Source: Unio delphinus
Taxonomy: Eukaryota; Mollusca; Bivalvia; Unionida; Unionidae
DNA length: 64,000 nucleotides
Assembly (NCBI GenBank): GCA_029339505.1
Contig: JAQISU010000114.1
Location: 5,816,001-5,880,000 of the forward strand
Direction of reading: 5' to 3'
Within the stretch, counting starts at the first letter, position 1. Each line of letters begins with the position of its first letter. Position numbers and translations under genes: made by a program. This document shows positions 21,291-33,890 of this stretch, piece by piece. The notes under the pieces are model-generated. The model was not told where the DNA came from. It made no database searches and saw only the letters and a list, made by a program, of their open reading frames with translations.

Positions 21291-22170
21291 TTTCAAGATT
21301 GATGATATATCACAGTAATTACATGGAACTTATTCATATTCTCCATTATCTATGTCTTAATCAAAGTATGCTCGATTAAGTTGGCAGCTTTTCCTGTAAA
21401 ATTCTATTAATTGTATTATTTAACACTGTCTGGAATAATATATACTGACCAAGAAAGTCCTTGTGTATTGCATTTTTAAATGTAAGTGCCTTTTGTAAGA
21501 TAATTGGTATTCTAAAAACAAAAGTGCACCTGACTAGAAATTTAAAAAAAAACAATTAACATCAAGGAAAAAACTTGAGATTCATGGAGAATAGTAATAT
21601 CAACCTATTAGTACTGGACTCTAAAATTAAATTTAAAAAATAAATAAAGATCTATTAATTTTTTATGCCCATCAGGTTTTTGATGTTACCGATAACCTGT
21701 TAAGTAGTGTAGTCTAACTGTAGTTTAGTTTACATGACTACTGTCATGTGGTTAATAAACCCATGTAACATATATGATAGCACCACATGACATAACAAAA
21801 GACATCAAGATATCACATAAGGCACAGGCCCAAAGTCCAAGGCATTGGACTGGACTTAACATTGTTTTAATACTTTGCTGTGGTTTAATTAACTAATTTT
21901 CATCATGCAATAAACAGAAACTAACATTTGCACTCATTTAAAATGCATTTTATGAAACTCATCAAAATAATTTCAATCTTATGTTCTGCAAGGCCTGCAA
22001 AAGATAAATAATCTTTGACTCATTTCATAAATTGTATCTGAAATGAACACTTAAGACAAAGTATGTAAAATCTATTATACTTGTCTCTGCTTCATCCCAA
22101 AAACTGAATGGGAACACAATTGTATAAGTAAATTTGTACACTAAAATAAAATACAACAATATAATAATAA
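21290..22170. other. non-coding, nothing recognised
   Basis: AT-rich sequence, no gene or clear repeat. Confidence 0.5.
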
Positions 22171-22174
22171 TACA

Positions 22175-22403
22175 TACCATATACATGTATGCTCATTTAT
22201 AAGTTGAGTTGGACTGCAAGCTGCACAGACCCATAAATGCTTGGACATAATGCACAGGCCGATCTGGGTCCATGCATTTTGTTAAAGGCAATCAGTTGAA
22301 CAAATATAGAGCAAGAGCTGTTGGTACATTACATGATGTAGACCTTTGTCAATGCAGTTTATAGTTGAAATGGACAAATAAGTGAGTACCGTATACATGG
22401 TAT
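22175..22403. mobile_element. fold-back MITE, family M
   Basis: It starts TACCATATACATGTATGCTC and ends with the imperfect inverse GTGAGTACCGTATACATGGTA. Inside are TTATAAGTTGAGTTGGACTGCAA and a GATCTGGGTC core. Other pieces of the family occur near 23050-23195, 23535-23745, 24390-24560, 35895-36090, 60735-60870 and 63405-63500. Confidence 0.6.
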
Positions 22404-22598
22404 GCTAATACATGTACATGCTTCTGTTTGGAAAGAATCAATGAGTGGTCTGAACTAATTTTTGGATGTACTAATAATTTTAGGCCAAAATGTAAATCAT
22501 AACTTTCTGTTGACTTTTAATGAAACAAATGTGCGAAAATTGCAATCAATACAAAGTTAACTGTATGAATTTTTTTTAGCTTTGATTTTTATTGAATA

Positions 22599-22762
22599 CA
22601 GTAGAACCTCTCTTTTGCCAAAAAAAGTATGGTCTCTCAAGACAAACGGTCTCTTGAAACAGGTCACAATGCTATATAATCAATAAATGTGTGCAATGAG
22701 AATATGTTCTCTCACGACAGGTGGTCTCACATAACAGTGTTCTTTCAAGACTGGTTTTACTG
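22599..22762. mobile_element. small mariner/pogo-like MITE
   Basis: Begins CAGTAGAACCTCTCTT and ends AAGACTGGTTTTACTG, an imperfect terminal inverted repeat, with TA on the left. The interior TATATAATCAATAAATNTGTGCAA recurs with the same right end (GGTTTTACTGTA) at about 57620-57712. No coding capacity. Confidence 0.6.
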
Positions 22763-23049
22763 TGATCAAACTCAATCTAGCCCTGAATAACTAATCTGTT
22801 ATCTACATTTAGTGCTAATAAAAATCATATATGTATTCCCAAAACTAATGCAACTTCATGTGAATGAGACCTTAGCTATGACATGTACATTAAAGCCAAA
22901 GCAACCACTATGACACAGCTTTTGCCAAAGTGAATTAATTGAATACTAGATGAAAGACATAAAATTAAATATGTATAATGCGTAGTCTTGTCTCATCAAA
23001 ATGTCTTCCTATTGCTTTAAGCTTTCCTTCACTTTTTCATAAACAGCTT

Positions 23050-23195
23050 ATACTAGCTTATAAGTCACACTGAACTGCACACTACACAGACCCAGATCTT
23101 CCATTGTATCATGTGCTGACAGATCGTGGTCTGTGCCGTTTGTTAGTTGGAATCAACAAAACAAACAGCACCCGACTTATAAGTGAATACATACA
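23050..23195. mobile_element. MITE family M copy
   Basis: Contains CTTATAAGTCACACTGAACTGC, ACACAGACCCAGATCT and the closing CCGACTTATAAGTGAATAC of the family. Confidence 0.55.
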
Positions 23196-23534
23196 GAACT
23201 AAGAATTTTAATCAAAGAAACATTACTCATTTTCATCTCAATCTTAAGGTACAAATTTTGAAACATAATTACAAAAAATACTTACACAAAGCAATCACTA
23301 ACCAAAAACTAATTAGTATTTTAATTGATTTATGGCATGAAAAATTGTTTGGACTGTAAAATCCCAGACAATCCTCAAAGAATTTTGATCTTATTTCTTT
23401 AATAACAATACCATTAATGGGAGAATTCATTACATGAAACTGGAAAATGTGTAAAGTTAAAATAGGATATCTTTAGAGACAAAACGTTTGTATTGGGTCA
23501 ACAGGACATTCTTTTTTTGTTCATTTCCATAGAT

Positions 23535-23745
23535 ATACGTTTACAAATTAAATCTGCCTGCAAACAATGCAGACCCTGACCTACTGTTGCATTATGCACA
23601 TGCAGATAAGGGTCTATGCTGTTGTTCTACTGTTTGCTTCTAGCATGTGGCATGCACTCAGATCAGCTAGCACATTATGTGATGGCAGATCTTCGTTTGT
23701 ACACTTTGCAATAAGACTCGATTTATAAATGAGTATATCTGGAAA
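23535..23745. mobile_element. MITE family M copy, longer variant
   Basis: Carries GCAAACAATGCAGACCCTGA, AGGGTCTATGCTGTTGTTCT and the closing ACTCGATTTATAAATGAGTA. Confidence 0.5.
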
Positions 23746-24389
23746 TAATCTACTGTATATCTTTGATCAAGAGTTCAATATGTTTATAAATGTACAGGAG
23801 TAATCTCTTTTAATGACATAAATAATTTAACCTGACAATAATATTACATTGTTCGTTACTTTTGTTCTACAACTTTGTTAAATGAACACAACTTTTTATG
23901 GCTGATCAGTCATATGTAACTGAAATACTGCTAAAATCCCCAGAAATTTTTTCGTCCATACATGATGTGTCTATAATTTAAAGTATAGAAGGACATGATT
24001 TTCTTGTTTGTCATTGTTATTAAATTAAATATTAAATACTAAAATTTAACTGAAACAAATCAACAAAATGTGTTTAAATTTATTAACTCAACAATTGAAC
24101 AACTTGACCATGTAATAATGACTATATGTTCCTTATCATAAATCATAAGGTTTTTTATTTGTAGTTGTGAAGGGATTAATACATTTCAGATCAACTTTAG
24201 TGGCTGGGAGTTTTACTAACCTTTGTGCTTTGCATACACCTAAAGAGTAGTCTCCCTTTACACACAATCGATTATGGAGTTCATAATCGATTATCTTATT
24301 GGTTTGCTCAACCAACTGATTATTGATTATAATTGATAATCGGAACAACACTAACTGTAATTACAGCTATGTCAAACATACTGTACTAT

Positions 24390-24560
24390 TTAAGTTGCTT
24401 ATAAGTTTAATTCAACCACCAACAACATAGACCCTAGTCTCCTACTGCATAATGCTCTAGAAGATAAGGGTATGTATTTTTGTTCCACAGATTACTCCTA
24501 ACAAATTAAATATATCCAGATCTGCAGTTTTCATTCGGACTCAATTCATATACAAGTGCA
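24390..24560. mobile_element. MITE family M copy
   Basis: Carries GCTTATAAGTTTAATTCAAC, CATAGACCCTAGTCTCC and a closing ACTCAATTCATATACAAGTG. Confidence 0.5.
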
Positions 24561-24724
24561 TAGAGTAACTTATATAATAATCATTGATTACATAACACTT
24601 ATAATATACATTCGATGTTTTATCAGAGTTCTAGATTTCTAATCTATCAACAAAAATGATTAAGGTTTAATTTATCTTTGCATTTATCAATGATATTACT
24701 ATGTGATGCAGTTTTTCATCAGTG

Positions 24725-25140
24725 TTATACTGTATTTCTACAAGATCTTATATTATACTGTATTTCTATGAGATTTTATGTCATACTGTATTTCTATACG
24801 ATGTATGTTATACTGTATTTCTACATGATTTTATGTTATACTTATTTCTACATGATTGCATGTTATACTGTATTTCTACATGATTTTATGTTATACTGTA
24901 TTTCTACAAGATTTTGTCATACTGTATTTCTACATGATTTTATGTCATACTGTATTTCTATGAGATTTTGTCATACTGTATTTCCACATGAAGTATGTTA
25001 TACTGTATTTCTACATGATTTTATGTCATACTGTATTTCTACATGATTGTATGTTATACTGTATTTCAACATGATTTTGTTACACTGTATTTCTACGAGA
25101 TTTTGTCATAATGTATTTCTAAATGATTTTATGTTATAGT
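24725..25140. repeat. 28-bp minisatellite
   Basis: About fifteen units of TGTTATACTGTATTTCTACA + TGATTTTA with indels. The open frame through it is the repeat itself. Confidence 0.9.
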
Positions 25141-25274
25141 GGTTGAGTAATAAATCTGACTAGAAACATCTGACAATTGTTCAAAACGCATTTAAATCTC
25201 AAAATATTTACTTGAATGCCCCCAGGTAACAAATGTACATGTATTTGAAACAACAAAATGGAATGTATAAGAAT

Positions 25275-25275
<1 letters not shown>

Positions 25276-25345
<70 letters not shown>
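25276..25345. repeat. (AT)n microsatellite
   Basis: About 70 bases of uninterrupted AT. Confidence 0.97.
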
Positions 25346-25347
<2 letters not shown>

Positions 25348-26155
25348 CATCATCATATTCATGCAATATATTTAACAGAAAATGAGTTCTTTCTATTCAC
25401 AACATTATATGCAAAAAGGAAATGATAATTTTCACAATAACTGCATTAAAAAAATCAGAAAATTATCAACAGTACCTTTCTCTTTTCCTGTTCATGTGAA
25501 ACCGTACATATTAAATTACTGTTATACAATGCAGTGATCTCCCCTAAAGATTCAGTTAGGATAGCAATGGGAATCATTGGTTTTACACTGCTAATGCCTT
25601 TGTAAAGTTAAATGTAAACTTCTGTAAACACACAATTAAAATTTTACAAATCACAAGCTGATTCCAATTTTTTCAAGTTGTGTACACAATAAAGATACAT
25701 GTCAGCAAACAGACACTCAACATATCTTTATGGCTTTAGTCTTTCACATGTATCTTTGTACAAAATCTTTCTGAAGTATTCTAAGTAATATATGGGAGAT
25801 GTTTCAGAAGATTTCTGCTTCTAGCTACTGAATATTGGTCATCTAAATTAATTAATTTCTTTTGTGGCACCTGTAAAAGCAATAGTTTTTCATGTACATA
25901 CATAATTTATCTTGCTATTTTGACAACAAAATTCCTTGCCTTAAAGCAGTGCATTCTGGAAAGAGGTGGAAGATTAAAACATGTTCCATAAATTACTGAA
26001 CTTCCGTTTTAAAAAATCAGGTTCTTTCCACACAAAAGTGCTTTATCATGACGTAAGAAAGTGTACTTCAACCTTTAACTAAGGTGATTTCTTTAATGAA
26101 TTGTGTGCTTGCAGAAACAAAACTATTTTAATATGTTCACCACAAGGTAGTATAC
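25346..26155. other. non-coding, nothing recognised
   Basis: AT-rich sequence with no supportable frame. Confidence 0.5.
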
Positions 26156-26159
26156 TGTA

Positions 26160-27205
26160 CCGTATGACCATCCAACACTTTTAAATCTACAAAATACAAC
26201 CTGTAGTATATGGTACCATGTGACTTTTCAATATATTCAAATCTACCCAATGCAACAGGTAGTAGACAGTACCATGTGACCATTCAATACTTTTAAATCT
26301 ACAAAATACAACCTGTAGTATATGGTACCATGTGACCATTCAATATATTCAAATCTACCCAATGCAACAGGTAGTAGACAGTACCATGTGACCATTAAAT
26401 ACTTTTAAATCTACCCAATGCAACAGGTAGATTATGGTACCATGTGACCATTCAATACTTTACTTTTAAATCTACCCAATGCAACAGGTAGTATATGGGT
26501 ACCATGTGACCATTCAATACCTTTAAATCTACCCAATGTAGCAGGTAGACTATGGTACCATGTGACCATCAATACTTTTAAATCTACAAAATACAACCTG
26601 TAGTATATGGTACCATGTGACCATTCAATATATTCAAATCTACCCAATGCAACAGGTAGTAGATGGTACCATGTGACCATTTAATACTTTTAAATCTACC
26701 CAATGCAACTGGTAGTATATGGGTACCATGTGACCATTCAATACTTTAAATCTACAAAATACAACCTGTAGTATATGGGTACCATGTGACCATTCAATAC
26801 TTTTAAATCTACAAAATACAACCTGTAGTATATGGGTACCATGTGACCATTAAATACTTTTAAATGTACCCAATGCAACTAGTAGTAGATGGTACCATGT
26901 GACCATTCAATACTTTTAAATCTACCCAATGCAACTGGTAGCATATGGGTACCATGTGACCATTCAATACTTTAAATCTACAAAATACAACCTGTAGTAT
27001 ATGGGTACCATGTGACCATTCAATACTTTTAAATCTACAAAATACAACCTGTAGTATATGGGTACCATGTGACCATTCAATACTTTTAAATCTACAAAAT
27101 ACAACCTGTAGTATATGAGTACCATGTGACCATTCAATACTTTTAAATCTACAAAATACAACCTGTAGTATATGGTACCATGTGACCATTCAATACTTTT
27201 TAATC
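26160..27205. repeat. 57-bp minisatellite, two monomer types
   Basis: About 18 units of 57 bp. Each ends GGTACCATGTGACCATTCAA and contains either ACAAAATACAACCTG or ACCCAATGCAACAGG. The two monomer types are interspersed rather than strictly alternating. Minus-strand open frames across it are by-products, since 57 is a multiple of 3. Confidence 0.93.
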
Positions 27206-27209
27206 TACC

Positions 27210-28087
27210 ATATGTAAAAGATTAGATGCAAAACCAACATTTGGGTAATGCAGCATGCACTTACATACCTAGCAAGGACTAAATAATGACCTACTGTTAA
27301 ATGACACAAATTGCAAGCCAACACACTGTCTAGTTCACTTTGTCTTATCAGACTTTGTCAGACTCAAAGTATATATCTGCAACTTTGATAGGATAACAGT
27401 TGCTTGTGATAGTCACAAGCTTGCTATTCGAATGTCTAAATTGAGAACACTGCCATAAAATGAACAGAAAAAAGAGACACAACACTGTCTAATCACAGTT
27501 AAGCATTCATTTTGATATTTTACATTTAACATAACGAAAGAGATTCTGCATAATGTGAGCTGAATATATGGTTAATAAAGAGTTAATTTGCATACATGTA
27601 TACAGTTTATTATGATGAATTGCATAAGGAAAAAAAATAGATGAACTAATTTGGATGTCAATGCCCACGTAGAATATGGCAAAAAATTATCAATCTGTAT
27701 AATACAAAATTTGACAAGTATTCCATTCAAATTCACTTTTACCAATTTCACTGGTTTATTAAACATGAAACAGCATATAAATTTCTTAATAATAATAATA
27801 TCTAAATTAAGAATTAACAGCATGTACTAATTGTAAAAAGTAAACCGTATTTGAACCAAATGTGGGTACTTGCATTGCAAGTTCACGTCTATGTTGTAAC
27901 TAAAGACCATGATCTTTAGAAAACTATATTATTTATGGTCCATTTTCAATGCATACATCAATTTTGTTACACATGTGATAACTTATATGTTGGTGACATC
28001 TGTCTCTTAATACCATTTTTCCTGACACAAGGAGTGGTCTCTTCAGATTAACGGCAAACGGATGGAATGATTTTTGAAGTGGGGCAG
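27210..28087. other. non-coding, nothing recognised
   Basis: AT-rich sequence with no supportable gene. Confidence 0.5.
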
Positions 28088-28102
28088 CTATTTTGGAGGT
28101 GT

Positions 28103-28349
28103 TGTTGTTGTTGTTGTAGGATTTAACGCCATTTTTCAGCACAATATAGGCCTTACATGGCGGCCAGTATTAATGGTGGAGGAAGAACCCAGGAAGACCC
28201 TTGAAAAGAACTGACCCACGAGAGCTACTGACAAGCTTTCTCACATACCCACATTGGCCAAATCTGAGACTTGAAACCATGCAGACAGAGGTGAGATGGC
28301 AGTGATCCTTAATGGCGAGCGCTTTAGACCACTTGGCTACTCAGGGCTC
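28103..28349 (-). mobile_element. SINE family A, full copy with 15-bp target duplication
   Basis: Flanked by perfect CTATTTTGGAGGTGT at 28088-28102 and 28350-28364. On the minus strand it has a tRNA-like head with a GTGGTCTAAAGC-like box A (worn), a central AGAAAGCTTG/GTGGGT...TTCCTCCACCA block and a tail ending CAACAACAAC. It resembles tRNA-derived metazoan SINEs with a conserved central domain (the MetaSINE type); family naming needs a search. Confidence 0.85.
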
Positions 28350-28418
28350 CTATTTTGGAGGTGTAGGAACTCTGTCAAATTTGTGCAGCAGCCATCGTAG
28401 ATGCAAGTTTAGGTACCA

Positions 28419-28421
<3 letters not shown>

Positions 28422-28495
<74 letters not shown>
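28422..28495. repeat. (AT)n microsatellite
   Basis: About 72 bases of AT between two SINE copies. Confidence 0.97.
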
Positions 28496-28497
<2 letters not shown>

Positions 28498-28581
28498 TTT
28501 TCAGTTGTCCCCAAATTACATTTACTAAAATGGAGAGTCATGGGACCATACAAGTTTATTCTTTATTGACAGGTGTCCTTT

Positions 28582-28820
28582 TTTTTTTAATGGTTTAACG
28601 CCATTTTTAAGCACAATATAGGCTATACATGGTGGCCAGTATTAATGGTGGAGGAAGAACCCGGAACACCCCCGGAAAGAACCACTGACCCACGAGAAGC
28701 TAATGGCAAGCTTTCTCACATAACTACATTAGCCGAATCTTAGACTCAAACCCGCGTAGACAGAGATGAGATGGCAGTGATCTGTAACGGACAGTGCTTT
28801 AGACCACTCGGAGGCCCCTC
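28582..28820 (-). mobile_element. SINE family A, second copy with target duplication
   Basis: Flanked by AGGTGTCCTTT at 28571-28581 and 28821-28831. Same head, centre and tail as the 28103 copy. Confidence 0.85.
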
Positions 28821-28904
28821 AGGTGTCCTTTAAATACAGGTGAAATATTTAAGCAAATATAAGAAAACATGCATATCTTTTATGAACAGATGATCTGCAT
28901 AAAT

Positions 28905-29161
28905 TTGTTTGTTTTTAGGGTTTAACGCCATTTTTCAGCACACAATAGGCTATACATGGCGGCCAGTATTATTGGTGGAGGAAAAACCCGGGAAAACCCT
29001 CGGAAAGAACCACCGACCCACGAGAAGCTAGTGGAAAGCTTTCTCACATAACTACATAAGCCGAATCTTAGACTCGAACCCATGCAGACAGAGGTGAAAT
29101 GGCAGTGATCCATAACGTAAAGCGCGTTAGACCACTTGACCAATTGGCCACTCAGGGTACC
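28905..29161 (-). mobile_element. SINE family A, third copy with target duplication
   Basis: Flanked by perfect TGATCTGCATAAAT at 28891-28904 and 29162-29175. Same orientation as the two copies to its left. Confidence 0.87.
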
Positions 29162-29175
29162 TGATCTGCATAAAT

Positions 29176-29690
29176 AAGTGTATGCTAAAGATGGGACTAT
29201 GCATGTTTACTGATATTTTTAATTGGGCTCATTCAGGTGTAAACATATGGGTTCCACAATCCCTTTGGAATCCCCAAACCCTTAGGAAGATTCCTGGTTA
29301 TACCACTAGCTATGGTTTCAAACAAAAGCCAATTTATCCTAGTAAAATGTTTCTTCGAGAATACTTACTCAATGAAATTACCTTAGGATAAGTACTTTTA
29401 CCTCACAAATCCATACCTTCCAGATAATACTTTTAGATAAAGGGAGCTAAAAATTGTATGCTGACCTATGTGGCGGTCAGACAGAGTGATCTTCCCTCAG
29501 GTACAATACTTGATGGTAAAGCCTAAGAACATGTATGTTACTACTGGAGTGGATGTAACTGTAGCGTATTTTGATTGGGTAAATATTCTTGAAGAAAGAT
29601 ATTTTACTAGGAAAAATTGGTTTCTTCTTTAAACATGTTACCCAGTCAAAATAAACTTAGGAGAATAGGTAACAGGTGGAGGGAGGTATA
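29176..29690. other. non-coding, nothing recognised
   Basis: No supportable gene. It may include decayed 3' flank of the DIRS-like remnant to the right. Confidence 0.4.
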
Positions 29691-32345
29691 TCCCCTTATA
29701 CCCGATATACCATCTCCAGTGTCCTAAGAAGCAAGAGAGCTTTTAGGTAACTGACTGGATGCAATTCCATCTGTCTGGGCACTGTTTCAAATAGAGAAAA
29801 AATTCCCCTCACAAATCCAGCAGAATTTGTAAAGCCGCATCTCAAGAAGCTGTCAAATGACCTGGAAGGTTGATCTGTTTTGCAGCAGATATAGGTCCTA
29901 CCAGAATTGGGCCATTTGGGATGAGAGATCTGATAAATAATGTGAGCTGAAAAGCGTAGAAACATGTCAGGAGCTGAGGTTATTTCTCTGTATGCAAAGT
30001 GAATAACTCATTTAATCCAGGAAGAGATGCCTGTTTTGATGTATCCTCCAGTCTTTGTATGAGAGGCAGAAAGCAGTGTGATCTCCATTAACATAAAGGC
30101 TCTGTTCTTATTAAGGTATCACCTGAAGGCCCAAACCGAGTCCTGTAGTTGACCTTCAACTGAAGTGTCCAGACTAGACAAAGGTTTCATGATGAAAGTC
30201 TGGTCACCCATGTAAGGAAGCCAGTTCTTGGTGATGAAAGAGAATACCATTGTAAGACAAATCTGTCCTCTCAGAACTGTTATTTGGGTCAGATGAAAAG
30301 GACACATATTTTGCTAATTCTGCCTGAATTCGCTAATACCATTAGGAAGCAGGTGCTGTATGAAAGGTGCACCAGTGATGTGATCGAAAGTGGTTCAAAT
30401 GTCTTGTTAAGACAGTTAATACCCAAGCAAGGTTCTAGATTGGGCATAAGGTATTTATGGTTGTATACACTCAAAGTTGGAGAGTACGTCGGATAAGTAA
30501 TTGTTTTGTCAAAAATCTTCTCCTTTGTGATTATGACAGGTGTCAGCAATCGTGAAGCAGCAATTAATAATACCCAGCGCAAACTCTCTATCTACAAAGA
30601 GCCAGAGGAAGTCAGCTAATTGCAGTATAGATAGATGGAGAGATATCATGTGTTCTCTTGTGCACCACTGGGTGAAAACGTGCCATATATCTTCTTATGC
30701 TTTCAGAGTGAAGGGCCTTTTTGATGGAGCAATTCTCTCGACAACTCGTTGTGAAAAATGTTTATTTTTGAAGGCCTGTTTCACATCATCCAAGCATGCA
30801 AGTTCTATAGTTCGGAGTAGGAAAGAAACAACTGCCATTATGGTTTTGTTTGAGTAGTAATGGGAAGGTCTCAGAAGAGTTATCACTGCAATATTAATGA
30901 GGTCGCTTATTCATGTCTTCTGCCAGCCAAATGGTGCAATGATATGTTGACACTGATTCTCTTGCTTTCTGTATCACTTTTTTGAAATCTGAGAGATTGG
31001 ATGGTTTTGTGTTTGCATCCAGACCATTTCCAATCTATCGACTATATCCCGGGACTGGAGATAAAAAGGTTGGAAGCTGATATTCCACATTGCCATAAAC
31101 AGGTCCCCCAATGGTTGGTTCCATCAAATACATATCTGGAGAAAACCAAGGGATAATGAGACTATTCTGTCTTATTAGTGGATTGTTCCAGGACAAATCT
31201 TCAGCTTGTACATTAGGTGAACTTGTATGTAGAAGTATTGAAAACAATACCACTGTATAGTTGTCTGACAGAAAGAGAGCTCCCTTGCCATGCAAATATT
31301 CCTGCCACAATGGCCTTCATCTCCATAACTTATAGATATGAAGATGTTGTTTCTGGAAAGAGAATGCACCCCTAGCTTTCTGAAAGGATTGCAGGAGGTG
31401 GGCTCAAGCCTTCTGTACTTGCACTGGTGCAAACTGTAATCTTGGACAGTTGTACTTGTACCTGCTGTGAGCCAAGTTGCACCGTTTCAGTGAATGGAGC
31501 CTCAGATGAGTGCAAATGGTAAAAGAATGGTCCAATGGTCAAATTTTAGGTCTCCATATAGTCAGAAGAATCATTTACAATGGGTGTATAGGAAGGCAAT
31601 CTAGGACCATGCGGTCCACTGCCTCATTGAGCAAACCTAGTAGGTGAAAAAATTCCCATGTGGATAGAATTCCTTGAAAATAAAGGTGTTATCATGGTTC
31701 AGATTTCAATGCCCAATCCTGAGGGACATGAAATCTGTTGCCTGTGTATGGAACACCATGGCTAAGTAAAACAAATATTGAGATGGTACTAGGTCCAATC
31801 TTTCCTTATTGACAAGAAGTCCAGGTTGATAACAAGGGTTATCATGCCTCATTAGAGCTAACTCAATGATGTTTCTGCAGGTGACTTGATGTTGCCACCA
31901 TAGAAATGGTTTGGATATGCATAATTACTTGATTAATCCAATGAATGAACACCTAGGGGCCAATGTAAAGCCCCAATCAGAGTGCTCTGAATTGGTATAT
32001 AGGAATGTCTGAAAGCCTTGTGAATTGTGACATGAAGGTATGTGCTGTTCAAGTCCACATTGATGGTGAAGTCTCCCTCATGGATGGCATTCAAAATGCA
32101 TTGTAGTGTTTCCATCGAGAACCAAGGGACATGGATAAATTGATTGAGAGTGCTTAGGTTGATAACCAGATATGGAGTTTCCTTTGCCTTTGGGACCAAG
32201 ACAAGTCTGGAATCAACTATAGGACCCTCTCATTGATATATCTGATTTAGTATATGAGAACTGTGGCTTTTGCTGAATGGAGCTTTGAGAGGATGGTTTT
32301 CAGAGGTTTTTGTACAATAAATGTCCCTTGAGTCCTCTTGCTGAT
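29690..32345 (-). pseudogene. DIRS-like retroelement remnant (RT, RNase H, tyrosine recombinase), decayed
   Basis: Minus-strand fragments occur in order. RT: YLVINLSTLNQFIHVPWFSM near 32105-32165 and a DFTINVDLNSTYLH piece near 32020-32070. RNase H/linker: LFLSDNYTVV near 31240-31270 and YQLPTFLSPVPG near 31045-31080. A tyrosine-recombinase-type region: VVERIAPSKRPFTLK near 30700-30745, further left a THITGAPF-like piece near 30370 and SFITKNWLPYMGDQTFIMK near 30200-30260. The pattern of RT without integrase followed by a recombinase is that of DIRS elements. Stops and frameshifts throughout show it is dead. Family assignment is from pattern recognition. Confidence 0.65.
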
Positions 32346-32979
32346 TTCTTGTATAAACATTCTTACTTTAATTTTATTTAATAATGTGATTTGACTAAAT
32401 AAACGTATTCAGAACTCACTTTGTGCATCTTGTGATGTACCGGTAGTCTAGAAATTATGGTTCGGCTTATACATGGGTCATGCACTTTATAACAGTTTTA
32501 CCAATTCAGTTTGAAGGGTCGGCTTATATGTGAACAGGGTTATATGCGAGTATGTACGGTATGTTATTGGCCAATATGTGTTGCTAAGCAGCTCTAATCA
32601 GTACTCAGGCCATTCTTGAGACAGACTCCCATGCATGCCTGAGGTATTAGTAGTGGAAGAAGATATGTTCTTTTTGTTGGAAGACAGTCATGGAGACGAA
32701 AGTCAAACAGTGATAGTGACTTGCAAATAAATTATAGCCTGGACTTAATGTGAAGTCTCTGGCTCGCCATGCAAGTACATAAATGTGAGACAATGACATA
32801 TGTTAGCAATACGTAAAAGCAGAACTTTGTCAGAATAGGAAGAGAAAAAGTCGGAAATATTGACCAAGTATACTTTCTTTAGAAGTGAAACAAAACCTCC
32901 AACTTGTAATGGTATATCTTCCATGTAGCTCCTGGCTTTTGCAAGGTCTTTCTTGATGAAAGTGTGCTTCTTGGCACAA
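32346..32979. other. non-coding; MITE-like scrap near 32400-32580
   Basis: GGTTCGGCTTATACATGGG and AAGGGTCGGCTTATATGTGA with a closing GCGAGTATGTACGGTA recall the ends of small fold-back MITEs. Nothing else recognised. Confidence 0.4.
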
Positions 32980-33257
32980 GTGTACATAGTAACTGACACA
33001 CATTCTTAAGCTGTGTTGTCAAGTCCTATACCAAAGTGTACATGGTAACTGACACACATTCTTAAGCTGTGTTGTCAAGTCCTATACCAAAGTGTACATG
33101 GTAACTGACACACATTCTTAAGCTGTGTTGTCAAGTCCTATACCAAAGTGTACATGGTAACTGACACACATTCTTAAGCTGTGCTGTCAAGTCCTATACC
33201 AAAGTGTACATGGTAACTGACACACATTCTTAAGCTGTGCTGTCAAGTCCTATACCA
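32980..33257. repeat. 56-bp minisatellite, five copies
   Basis: Units start at 32980, 33036, 33092, 33148 and 33204 with GTGTACATGGTAACTGACAC. They are nearly identical, so the expansion is recent. Confidence 0.95.
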
Positions 33258-33259
33258 AT

Positions 33260-33890
33260 GGTTGGCAGACAACTTTAAGCTCCCTTTAGCTACAATTAGT
33301 ATTGGGATGACTGGATTATGTGAGGTAGTTGTAGTAGTTCTCCTTAAGTATTATGATTGGGTAATGTATTTAAAGGATGAAATTCATATAACTCCTTGGA
33401 CAATTACTTCATAACTTTAGACTGGAGTCCCTTTTCTTGCTGTGTCAAACAATCCTTCACTTCAGAATGGAGACCGGGTCCTTCATTTGTGAAAGAGTTT
33501 GCTCATTTAAATTACAGACATTTGGAATTCTGCTTTCTGAAGTACAGAGGACCATAAATAAGTACCAAATTTTATCATGTCGCATACTTTAATAAATGAT
33601 TTCCTTTTCAAAAAATTAGAAAACATTTATGCGTGCAAAAAACTTTAAATGCACACTTATCCAAGCTAAAATGCCATGTACTCTAAATAATTTTTACAAA
33701 AAATACAGTTATAAATGATAATTAAATACAGTATAAAAATAGGAAATTTACTCTGATCTATCAAACAATAATAAACTTCTGTTCATCTTATCATGATTCT
33801 ATGCTGAATGGATGACAGTTTTCGCAGACCAAATAATCAGTGGCATGCAGCATCCTGTTGCCCAGAAACACAATGTATCAGCTCTAACTT
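33260..33890 (-). other. probable 3' UTR and downstream flank of the phosphatase gene
   Basis: It lies directly downstream (minus strand) of the TGA at 33893-33891. No further coding sequence is seen. An ATTAAA-type signal may be present on the minus strand near 33592-33587. The UTR end is not determined. Confidence 0.4.

Noticed and set aside
20941..21318. 125-codon plus-strand frame of repeated decapeptides
   Set aside because: A 30-bp minisatellite; two frames are open at once and there is no splice or promoter context.
26432..27189. Minus-strand repeat proteins (NGHMVP repeats)
   Set aside because: By-product of a 57-bp unit whose length is a multiple of three.
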